From a virus: 22,702 nt of DNA. Each line of letters begins with the position of its first letter. Position 1 is the first letter of the stretch. The stretch spans positions 1 to 22,702 of IMG/VR virus record IMGVR_UViG_3300042905_003306. One strand, 5' to 3'. The notes beneath the pieces are model-generated. The model searched no databases. It saw nothing but the letters and a program-made list of their open reading frames with translations, and was not told the DNA's origin. Of this stretch, positions 14,515 through 20,732 are shown piece by piece. A program made the translations under genes and the position numbers.

Positions 14515-15645
14515 GTCGAGGGCCTCCATGTCTCCGTCTGAGGTAGACGCGGAGGCCGTGACGGTCCGGACACGCCGCGCATAGTCGAGAGGCATCGAGC
14601 CCCCGAGAAACATCCAGTCGTCGGACTCGGACGCGATACGGTCCGCGAGTCCTCGAGAGACAGCCTCCGCCGCACCGTAGACGGACCCATCGCCGAGAGC
14701 CTCGACGGTCGTCCCACGGTCCGCCGCAATCTCCGCGAGCATGACGCCCGCCATCTCATCGACGCGCCTCTGGAGGCCCGCGATGTAGTCGGCATCGTCG
14801 ACGGACGCGCGCTTTCGCGGGGTCTGACTCGAGACGACCTCGACCGTCTGACCCTGCTCCGCGTCGCGGTAGAGGGTCGTGATGACGCCGACGGAGCCTA
14901 GCTGAGCGAGAGGAGACGCGACGATCTCGTCCGCCGCCGCCGCGACCCAGAGCGCCGCACTAGCAGCCATTCCGGAGACGTAGGCGACAACGTAAATCCC
15001 CGCCTCGCGAGCTCGAGCGATAGCGCGTCGAGTCTCCCGGACTCCCGAGACGTAGCCGCCCGGGGAGTCAACGTGGAGGACGACCGTCCGCTCGCCCTGG
15101 AGCTGAGCGCGTCGGAGCTCCATCCGCGCCGAGTAGTAATCCATCGGGTAGAGAGGGCCCTCGACGTGAACGACCGAGAGCGCGCCCTCGATGTGTCGTC
15201 GAGGAGCGCCCGACATGAGCGCGCCGACGTGACTCGGCTCGACAGCCATCGCCGAGACGCCCGGCTGGACCCGAGCGCCCGTGTCGCCGCCCTGGTCGAG
15301 CTCCCGAGCGCGTCGGATGAGGTAGGCCTGCTGGAGACCCTCGACCCAGTCCTCGCCCGGGTCGCCGCCCCAGAGGAGCCACGCGACATAGCCGGGGGAC
15401 TCGGAGCCCGGGACGTCGTCGACGCCCTCCTCCCAGTCGCCCTCATGTCGTGCGAACCATGCCGGAGCCTCGACCGTCGCCCACTCCTCCGACTGAGGCT
15501 CGCCCGCCGCGATGGAGTTAGCGCGCCGAACGGTCTCCGGATTAGGCTCGCCGCTCTTCCCGGCTTCGTGGAGCTCGACGCCCAGACGCGCCGCGTCGCG
15601 GACCGCCTCGGGAGGAGTGAGCTCGTCCTGAGTGAGGAGAGGCAT
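14116..15645 (-). CDS. Prohead protease (S49/SppA-like) with C-terminal scaffold
   Basis: This is a 509-aa protein starting MPLLTQDELTPPEAVRDAAR at ATG 15645, coupled to the portal stop by TAATG. The longer in-frame start at 16167 lies inside the portal gene and is rejected. Residues 60-110 contain AWFARHEGDW and YVAWLLWGGDPGEDW, a domain often seen attached to phage structural proteins. Residues 150-345 are an S49 peptidase with HVDSPGG at 191-197, SGMAASAALW at 224-233 (S229 the likely nucleophile) and LGSVGV at 249-254. After residue 370 a coiled-coil Ala/Glu/Gln region and a final 80 residues make a scaffold. Lambda C/Nu3 has the same arrangement. It would cleave head proteins inside the prohead. 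Confidence 0.9.
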   Translation of the reverse strand: MPLLTQDELTPPEAVRDAARLGVELHEAGKSGEPNPETVRRANSIAAGEPQSEEWATVEAPAWFARHEGDWEEGVDDVPGSESPGYVAWLLWGGDPGEDWVEGLQQAYLIRRARELDQGGDTGARVQPGVSAMAVEPSHVGALMSGAPRRHIEGALSVVHVEGPLYPMDYYSARMELRRAQLQGERTVVLHVDSPGGYVSGVRETRRAIARAREAGIYVVAYVSGMAASAALWVAAAADEIVASPLAQLGSVGVITTLYRDAEQGQTVEVVSSQTPRKRASVDDADYIAGLQRRVDEMAGVMLAEIAADRGTTVEALGDGSVYGAAEAVSRGLADRIASESDDWMFLGGSMPLDYARRVRTVTASASTSDGDMEALDMSEEKKALDAQVEALTKELDAVRAQLEAAATAAQSATAELQKRDAERMVETHVSAGRIPQARRGEWVERAVRLGVEEVGAMLSDLSPIVAVASPVGHGGAAADVEQVKMNPREAEVARANDMLARFRGLKGA

Positions 15646-17030
15646 TAGACGCCCTCGGGGATAGGTAAGGATGGAGGAGAGAGAGGAGCCGGACGCAGAG
15701 TCCGACCGAGACGCTCCCGCTCGGAGCGGACCTCCGCCGCGCGGGTCGGAGCCGGGAGCTCGAGCGCCTGACGGATAGCCCGCTCGTCCTCCGCGCTCGG
15801 AGTGATGACCCCAGCGGAGAGGAGCGAGACGACGTCCGAGACCTTCTCGACCCAGAGGTTCGAGCGGATTCCGCTGTATGTCAGACGCGGGAGCTCGTCG
15901 AGCGGGATGGGCCCGATGTTCGCGAGGACGATAGCCCGGAGGTATCCCGCGAGGCCCTCGGAGACCCACTGACAGAGGTCGCCCGCCATCTGCGCCGCGA
16001 GTTCCGCGTGAGTCTGAGCCGTCGCATAGGCGCCCGACGATGAGGAGGACCCCATCGCGAGATGCTGGACGTAGAACGCTTGGAGAATCTCCCGCTCGAT
16101 GTCGCCGATGATGGCGTTGATAGGGTAGGCGTTCCCCGCGTCGCCCTCGAAAGAGAGGGTCGCCCACGATGGGAGGACGAGCGCGCTCTCCTCATGGGAG
16201 GTATATCGCCGGAGCGTCTCGAGGAGCTCATCGCGAGCCGCCTCATACTCCGTCGCGCTCGGAGCCGAGCCGTTGATACGGGCGAGCTTTTCCTCGTCGA
16301 TGGTAATGGTCGGAGTCGGGACCGCGTTCCTCTGGGTCATGACGTTTCGGAGATTCACGGTCCGCCGATAGTCAGCCGCGAGCGGCTCGACCTGACGAAG
16401 GAGCCCGACGCCCTCGACGCCCTCGGAGAGCGAGGGCCAGACGAGATGTACGAGCCGCTCGTAAGGGATGCGGACATCGCCGACGCTCGACAGACCGCCC
16501 GGCTCCCGGAGCCACTGGTCGACCGCGACGAGGCGTCGCCCTTCATAGACCCATCGACGGATGCTCGACTGGTCGCGAGGCTCGAGGTCGATGTAGGTCG
16601 TCCCCTGGTAGGGATAGGCGACCATCTCCGCGAGACTAAACCCATAGAGCGCGCCGACGAGGAGCTGACGGAGACGGGCCTCCCAGCTAGGGAGACTCAG
16701 GACCCGACCATCCCACTCGATGACCGGAGCCGAGTAGCCGCCGAGACCGAGCGTCCGCCGGATGACCTCCGCCGCCGCCTCCGACGCGGGAGAGTCCGGA
16801 GCCGGAGCTACATCCCACGTCGCGGAGGTCGCGAGCCCGAGAAGGGCCTGAGCTCCTACCGCACACGGAGCGCACCGCATCGCCTGACGATAGGCCGCGA
16901 TGCGAGGAGCGACCGCGACTAGGCGCGTGTTCGTCTCCCCGTCATTGACGGGGAGCGACTGAGTCCCGACGCCCTGACCGGGTACGGCTTCGGGAGCGGA
17001 GTAGCTCTGGACTCGGGTCGTGATAGCCAC
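15645..17030 (-). CDS. Portal protein (Mu gp29/DUF935-like)
   Basis: This is a 461-aa protein, starting best at GTG 17030 (VAITTRVQSYSAPEAVPGQG). An alternative GTG at 17066 adds twelve residues without a better ribosome-binding site. Portal features include DVRIPYERLVHLVWPSL near 205-221, a helical stem region with DYRRTVNLRNVMTQRNAVPT near 240-260, and AFYVQHLAMGSSSSSGAYAT near 345-364, the conserved region of DUF935 portals. The C-terminus is Pro-rich. Twelve such subunits normally form the ring through which DNA enters and leaves. It follows the large terminase after a 302-bp gap and is coupled to the protease gene. Confidence 0.9.
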   Translation of the reverse strand: MAITTRVQSYSAPEAVPGQGVGTQSLPVNDGETNTRLVAVAPRIAAYRQAMRCAPCAVGAQALLGLATSATWDVAPAPDSPASEAAAEVIRRTLGLGGYSAPVIEWDGRVLSLPSWEARLRQLLVGALYGFSLAEMVAYPYQGTTYIDLEPRDQSSIRRWVYEGRRLVAVDQWLREPGGLSSVGDVRIPYERLVHLVWPSLSEGVEGVGLLRQVEPLAADYRRTVNLRNVMTQRNAVPTPTITIDEEKLARINGSAPSATEYEAARDELLETLRRYTSHEESALVLPSWATLSFEGDAGNAYPINAIIGDIEREILQAFYVQHLAMGSSSSSGAYATAQTHAELAAQMAGDLCQWVSEGLAGYLRAIVLANIGPIPLDELPRLTYSGIRSNLWVEKVSDVVSLLSAGVITPSAEDERAIRQALELPAPTRAAEVRSERERLGRTLRPAPLSPPSLPIPEGV

Positions 17031-17037
17031 GGGCCAG

Positions 17038-17046
17038 AGACTACCA
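17038..17046 (-). promoter_or_regulatory. Extended -10-like element before the portal start
   Basis: The coding strand reads TGGTAGTCT, an extended -10 form (TGnTAnnnT), within TGTGGTAG, which is shared exactly with the element before the adaptor gene. It ends seven bases before the GTG start. No good -35 was found 16-18 bases upstream, so promoter activity is uncertain. Confidence 0.3.
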
Positions 17047-17302
17047 CAGACCGCGAGTAAACGCACACCCCGTCAGGAAACGCACGCCGGAGCGTGCTCG
17101 ATGCGTCCGACGCGACCGTCTATCGATGGTCGGGCCAGAGATCCGCGGGCCTCGGTCCTGACGGGGGATGCAAAGAGTTATCGGGGGGATGGCATCTCCG
17201 ACACGCCGAGACGACCCATTCGCCGCGCCCGCGTCGGAGCTTGACTCGCCGTGCTTGGACCCTTCAGAAGGCTTGAAGAGGACAGGACTCCCCCCGACCT
17301 CG

Positions 17303-17330
17303 ACCCTACCACGCCCCTCGACCGCGTCAA
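17303..17330 (-). promoter_or_regulatory. Sigma70-like promoter for the head and tail genes
   Basis: The coding strand has TTGACG (17330-17325), a 16-bp spacer, then TAGGGT (17308-17303) preceded by TGG, an extended -10. It starts just after the TAG of the large terminase gene and faces the portal gene, with a predicted transcription start near 17296 and a leader of about 265 bases. A near-consensus -35 is uncommon by chance at this G+C, but an experiment is lacking. Confidence 0.55.
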
Positions 17331-17332
17331 GT

Positions 17333-18736
17333 CTAGCGTTCATCGAGCGCGCTCGATGGAGCTCGACGCGGAGGAGCTGGTCGAGCGTCTCGCTCTCGAG
17401 GCGCGTCCGCGAGATACCAGAGGACCTCCCGGACCGCGTACCGCAGGCAGTCCGCGTGATGGTCGTGGGTCCCGTCTTTGCTCGGTCGACCCGGGGCCCG
17501 CTCGTCCCAGCGGTAACCCGTCATCGCCCGAGCGAGCGTCCGCCTCGAGGCCGGAGCCCGGAGGCCCGCATCGTAGAGGGTCCGGTCGACCGTGAGCGCG
17601 CCGCGCTCGAGGGCGAGGTTTACGCGAGTGCAACCGCTGACGATGTCGCGCCGCTCGGGGTCACGCTCGACCCGCGGGAGGATGCCTAGCCCTCGAGGAG
17701 GAGCGAGGGCGACGAGGTCGAGGTCCGCGACTCCGGTCTGAGCGGAGCGCGCCGCGCCCGCTGGGTCCGCGACGATGGAGTCGACCGGGAGATGTCGAGA
17801 CCCCGCGGTCCAGAGGCGACGCGGGACGAGCTCCGCGCCGAGTCTCGCGAGGAAGTCCGGGAGGGTCTCATCGTCCGGAGCCCACTCTCGGAGGACATGC
17901 CATCGACCGCGCGTGAGCTCGACGAGGAGGAGCGCGCAGGGAAACCGGAGACCGAAGTCGAGAGCGAGCATCGTCCGCATTGACCCGAGGTCCACGGTCT
18001 CCGAGGTCACGCATCGCTCCGGAGCCCATGCGTAGAAGACGGACCCGACCGGAGGGAGAGGGCGATTCTCGACGAGCGCCGCGTAGTCTCGCGAGCTCAG
18101 GGTCTCCCGCATCCGGTCGAGCCATCCGTCCCCGAGGTGTCTCGCGTTCTCCGCGCTCTGGGGTAGGTATGCCGCGCCGCCGATGTCCCGCGTCCGGTCG
18201 ACCCACCATGCTGGCTCGACCGGGATGCCACAGGTCACGACGAGAGGTCGCCGCTCGATGCCCTCCGTATCCCGGACCGGGACGCGAGCTCGAGAGCGAG
18301 CCACGTCGAGGACGTCGGAGCGGAGGACCTGACATTCGTCGATGAGGACCCCGTGAGCGTTGAGGCCCTCGATAGGCGACGAGCCGGGCCCGCTGTTCTG
18401 GGGCGTGTCGAGGTGGGCGAGGAGGAGTCGCGACCCATTAGCCCAGACGAAAGCCTGCTCCGAGGCCGCATAGACGACCGCGCTCCCCGCGAGGAGCCCG
18501 TGCAAGTGCGGGAGATGTACGTCCCGCAACCGTCGAAAGGTATCCATACCGACGACGACGAGCGCGCCTGGTCGCGTGTCGCAGAGCATGACCGCGAGCG
18601 CGCAGAGGGCGAGGCTCTTCCCCGACCCGAGACCGCCGCGGACCGCCGCGACATCCCTCGACCATGACCCCGAGAGACCGCCGCCGATAAACCGACGTTG
18701 CCACGGGAGGAGGGCTAGCTCGCCGATGCGAGGCAT
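17333..18736 (-). CDS. terL: Terminase large subunit
   Basis: This is a 467-aa packaging motor and headful/cos nuclease, starting MPRIGELALLPWQRRFIGGG at ATG 18736. The ATPase part has Walker A RGGLGSGKS at 33-41 and Walker B GVLIDE at 129-134. The RNase H-like nuclease part shows LALDFG (D260), VADPAG (D324) and DHHADCLRY (425-433), the three acidic groups that bind metal. The C-terminal tail is Arg/Pro-rich. It lies three bases after the small subunit gene. Both domains and all key residues are present, so it should be active. It docks on the portal encoded next. Confidence 0.96.
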   Translation of the reverse strand: MPRIGELALLPWQRRFIGGGLSGSWSRDVAAVRGGLGSGKSLALCALAVMLCDTRPGALVVVGMDTFRRLRDVHLPHLHGLLAGSAVVYAASEQAFVWANGSRLLLAHLDTPQNSGPGSSPIEGLNAHGVLIDECQVLRSDVLDVARSRARVPVRDTEGIERRPLVVTCGIPVEPAWWVDRTRDIGGAAYLPQSAENARHLGDGWLDRMRETLSSRDYAALVENRPLPPVGSVFYAWAPERCVTSETVDLGSMRTMLALDFGLRFPCALLLVELTRGRWHVLREWAPDDETLPDFLARLGAELVPRRLWTAGSRHLPVDSIVADPAGAARSAQTGVADLDLVALAPPRGLGILPRVERDPERRDIVSGCTRVNLALERGALTVDRTLYDAGLRAPASRRTLARAMTGYRWDERAPGRPSKDGTHDHHADCLRYAVREVLWYLADAPRERDARPAPPRRAPSSALDER

Positions 18737-18739
18737 CGA

Positions 18740-19201
18740 CTAGGCCGTCCCCCTCGGAGGCGGGTCGTCCCCGTGCGCCTCGCTCGGCATATGGACGAGC
18801 TGACGGAGGAGAGGCGCGATGTTCGCCCCCTGGTTGACGTGAGTCGTCACGACGACCTCCGGCTTCTGGGGCCACGTCGCCGGATCGAGACGCTCGAGGA
18901 GCCACGCCGACGCCCTCCAGTCCCGGTCGGCGTGCTCCATGATGCGAGCGACGAGCGCCGCTCGTGAGCGCTCCCGGGAGAGGGTCCAAGCGTTCGCGAA
19001 CTTGGCGTATTGCCCACCCTCTCGAGCGCGAGAGAGCCATAGGTCGATGACGTCGACGGAGACGCCCGCGAGCGCGGCCGCATACTTGACGACGCCCGTC
19101 CGCTCGAGCTCCTCGCAGAGTCGCCGGATGGTCTCGTCCGTGCAAAGACTCGGACGCCCTGGCTTCTTATGCGCGCTCTTTGGTCGCTTAGGCGTAGGCA
19201 T
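18740..19201 (-). CDS. terS: Terminase small subunit
   Basis: This is a 153-aa protein starting MPTPKRPKSAHKKPGRPSLC at ATG 19201, overlapping the upstream stop as TAATG. An in-frame start at 19612 would lie inside the preceding genes. A basic N-terminus precedes a helix-turn-helix at about 14-60 with KPGRPS, ETIRRLCEELERTG and KYAAALAGVSVDVIDLWLSR, typical of terminase small subunits, which bind the packaging site. The middle helices and the C-terminal EVVVTTHVNQGANIAPLLRQ may mediate ring assembly and contact with the large subunit encoded immediately after. Confidence 0.9.
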   Translation of the reverse strand: MPTPKRPKSAHKKPGRPSLCTDETIRRLCEELERTGVVKYAAALAGVSVDVIDLWLSRAREGGQYAKFANAWTLSRERSRAALVARIMEHADRDWRASAWLLERLDPATWPQKPEVVVTTHVNQGANIAPLLRQLVHMPSEAHGDDPPPRGTA

Positions 19202-19602
19202 TAGGCCGCGACTCCGAGCCCGAGGAGAGAGGTCCGAGCCTGAGCGACGAGCCGCTGGAGAGTCTGGACCCGATTCTCCGCCCCGAGGTCCGCGACGACC
19301 GGAGCCCCGTAGCTCTGGCCCGTCTGTTGCCAGTAGCCGAGGAGGACGGCGGGAATCTTGCGCCGCCGCGCCGCGAGGAGGAGATGGTCGAAGAAGACAC
19401 GCTCGCTCGGGGCGAGCTCCCCGACCTCGACGTCCTCCGCGACGAGGACGAGGTCCGGAGGAGGTTCCTCGTCGAGCTGTCGCATCGCGTCGAGGACCTG
19501 AGTGTAGACCGTGACCGACCCCGCGCCGCCCGTGACGATGGTCGCCGCGTGTCGGAGTAGGTCCCGTCCCGCCGCTGTCTCCGCGTAGACAAGGATATTC
19601 AT
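19201..19602 (-). CDS. Receiver-like alpha/beta protein of unknown function
   Basis: This is a 133-aa protein starting MNILVYAETAAGRDLLRHAA at ATG 19602 (ATGA overlap). The order of segments resembles a CheY-type receiver: beta1 NILVYAE, a helix, beta2 SVTVYTQ, helix DAMRQLDE, beta3 PDLVLVAEDVE, a long helix FFDHLLLAARRRK, beta4 IPAVLLGYW and a C-terminal helix TLQRLVAQAR. The usual phospho-accepting Asp at the end of beta3 is Ala here, with E and D next to it, so classical phosphotransfer is unlikely. It sits directly before the terminase small subunit. This is a fold-level impression only. Another Rossmann-like fold is possible. Confidence 0.75.
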   Translation of the reverse strand: MNILVYAETAAGRDLLRHAATIVTGGAGSVTVYTQVLDAMRQLDEEPPPDLVLVAEDVEVGELAPSERVFFDHLLLAARRRKIPAVLLGYWQQTGQSYGAPVVADLGAENRVQTLQRLVAQARTSLLGLGVAA

Positions 19603-19862
19603 AGGCTGTCACTGCCTCCTCGGAGTTTGAGCTCGACCCTCTGGAGGACGTCGGTCCGGAGGCCCTGGAGCTTTTCGGAGAGCGTCTTTCCAGAGACCCG
19701 CGTGTCCTCGAGCTCTTTGACTTTCGATTCTAGCCTAGACAAGTCCCGACGCAATTGCTCGACCTCAAATCCTACATGCGCCGCCGACGACACGACCCGC
19801 CAGACGGCGCCCGCGATTGTGAGCGTCCCGCCTGCTATCCCGAGGACCTGGAGGGCATCCAT
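19599..19862 (-). CDS. Small membrane protein with coiled coil (i-spanin or holin-associated candidate)
   Basis: This is an 87-aa protein starting MDALQVLGIAGGTLTIAGAV at ATG 19862 (TAATG overlap). Residues 4-25 form one hydrophobic segment. Residues 32-85 are charged with heptad-like LRRDLSRLESKVKELED and LSEKLQGLRTDVLQRVELKL, a coiled coil. An N-terminal anchor with a periplasmic coiled coil is the inner-membrane spanin plan, and two lipoproteins nearby could be the outer partner. A structural or regulatory membrane protein cannot be excluded. Topology cannot be fixed from sequence alone. Confidence 0.72.
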   Translation of the reverse strand: MDALQVLGIAGGTLTIAGAVWRVVSSAAHVGFEVEQLRRDLSRLESKVKELEDTRVSGKTLSEKLQGLRTDVLQRVELKLRGGSDSL

Positions 19863-20209
19863 TAGGGGTCATGTTCCTCGAGGGCCCGGAGCCGCTCGAG
19901 CTCCCAGCGCTCGAGCTCCGCCGCCTGAGCGACCTCGTCGTCCGACGCCGCGAGCCACGCCTGAGCCGCCGCCGCGAGGGAGACCGAGAGGACGACCGCC
20001 CCGGCTCGAGCGGAGAGCGCTCGACAGTCCTCCGCGGTCTGGTCGGGACATGACGAGGCGATGGTAGCGACCCCGGTCCCGAGCGTGACGAGACCGATAG
20101 CGACCGCCCGCTCCGCTGGGGATGGTCGGAGTCGAGGCTCGTCGTCCCCCTTGCGAGGAGCCGCGCCGCATCCGATGAGGCTCATCGCGAGGAGGAGTCG
20201 AGAGGTCAT
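19862..20209 (-). CDS. Lipoprotein with hydrophobic segments
   Basis: This is a 115-aa protein starting MTSRLLLAMSLIGCGAAPRK at ATG 20209, overlapping the holin-like gene stop (ATGA). A start at 20494 inside earlier genes is rejected. The N-terminus is a lipoprotein signal with lipobox LIGC (Cys14). Two further hydrophobic stretches follow (RAVAIGLVTLGTGVATIA and AVVLSVSLAAAAQAWLAA), and the C-terminus is an acidic/basic helix (ELERWELERLRALEEHDP). Two Cys in SSCPDQTAEDC may form a disulfide. It may be an outer-membrane spanin or other lysis accessory, which is inferred from neighbours. Confidence 0.75.
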   Translation of the reverse strand: MTSRLLLAMSLIGCGAAPRKGDDEPRLRPSPAERAVAIGLVTLGTGVATIASSCPDQTAEDCRALSARAGAVVLSVSLAAAAQAWLAASDDEVAQAAELERWELERLRALEEHDP

Positions 20210-20418
20210 GCGGGAGGACCGCCAGAGGCCGGAGGAGGCGCGGGAGGATGCGAGTCCCTCTCCGCCATTGAGCGACCCGCGAGGACGCCGATAATCCCCG
20301 CGATTTGCGCGATAGCCCCATCCGTCGAGCCCTCGCCATGAATGGCGAGGACGGTAATCGCCACGATACCGACGACGCCCGCGACGAGCGTCCGGTAGCC
20401 TCGGAGAGAGCCCCTCAC
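20206..20418 (-). CDS. Holin-like small membrane protein
   Basis: This is a 70-aa protein starting [20 protein letters not shown] at GTG 20418 (GTGA overlap). It has a short basic N-terminus, a membrane segment at about 10-27, a second weaker hydrophobic segment AIAQIAGIIGVLAG at about 35-48, and a Pro-rich C-terminus (PPAPPPASGGPPA). Two short membrane segments and a size under 100 aa fit class II holins, and flanking lipoproteins fit a lysis cassette. No family was recognised, so other small phage membrane proteins are possible. Confidence 0.7.
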   Translation of the reverse strand: MRGSLRGYRTLVAGVVGIVAITVLAIHGEGSTDGAIAQIAGIIGVLAGRSMAERDSHPPAPPPASGGPPA

Positions 20419-20732
20419 GGAGCCGACTCGGGAGCCGGAGCGGGAGCCTCAGTCGGAGCCTCGCTCGGAATCTCGACGACGCGAGGAGCCTCACACGCGA
20501 CCGTGACCCGCTGGGGTCCGACCTGGACGACGACCGACACGCCGACGAGCGGGAGACCGTGCGCCTCGGGGAGCGGGAGCTCGAGAGCGCCGACGGGCGT
20601 CGAGCATACCCACGGGCGATGCGCGCTCGAGGAGCTCGACGACGGGACCGACGAGGGAGCCGGGACCGGAGGGAGATGAGCGCCCGAGCACGCCCCGAGG
20701 AGGAGCGCGGAGAAAGAAAGCCTCGACGTCAT
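20415..20732 (-). CDS. Pro/Ser-rich lipoprotein (possible o-spanin)
   Basis: This is a 105-aa protein starting [20 protein letters not shown] at ATG 20732 (ATGA overlap with the fibre gene). An in-frame start at 20939 would fall inside the fibre gene. The lipobox is LGAC (Cys15). A Pro/Ser linker with six consecutive Ser follows, then a short beta-type region with two Cys, and a Pro/Ala/Glu-rich tail. Its first four residues match those of the other lipoprotein (19862-20209). Outer-membrane spanins are short Pro-rich lipoproteins, so it is a candidate partner for the TM/coiled-coil protein. It could also be a lipoprotein that blocks superinfection. Confidence 0.72.
   Translation of the reverse strand: MTSRLSFSALLLGACSGAHLPPVPAPSSVPSSSSSSAHRPWVCSTPVGALELPLPEAHGLPLVGVSVVVQVGPQRVTVACEAPRVVEIPSEAPTEAPAPAPESAP

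Larger units (their letters stand above)
17031..17332. other. 302-bp non-coding gap between large terminase and portal genes
   Basis: This is the only long stretch without a supported gene. It contains a promoter-like sequence at its upstream end (17303-17330) and the TGTGGTAG element at its downstream end. A 100-aa minus-strand frame (17041-17343) spans it, but its codon use (AGA, AGT, TCT, TCA) lacks the strong bias of the neighbours. Weak short hairpins such as CGACC/GGTCG are present. No tRNA, terminator or repeat was recognised. It would form a long 5' leader to the portal gene. Confidence 0.75.

Noticed and set aside
14116-16167. 683-aa version of the protease with a start inside the portal gene
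   Set aside because: The first 174 residues are low-complexity shadow of the portal gene. The coupled ATG at 15645 starts at a sensible N-terminus.
17241-17285. Short hairpin near cttcagaaggcttgaag as a terminator
   Set aside because: Only about five base pairs, with no following T run on either strand. Not convincing.
17041-17343. 100-codon minus-strand frame between terminase and portal genes
   Set aside because: Codon use (AGA, AGT, TCT, TCA, CCT) differs from the bias of all real neighbours, no domain is visible, and it covers the promoter-like region. Kept as non-coding with some doubt.
18740-19612. 290-aa version of the terminase small subunit
   Set aside because: The extra N-terminal part overlaps the receiver-like gene in another frame. 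The ATG at 19201 gives the normal basic N-terminus and helix-turn-helix.
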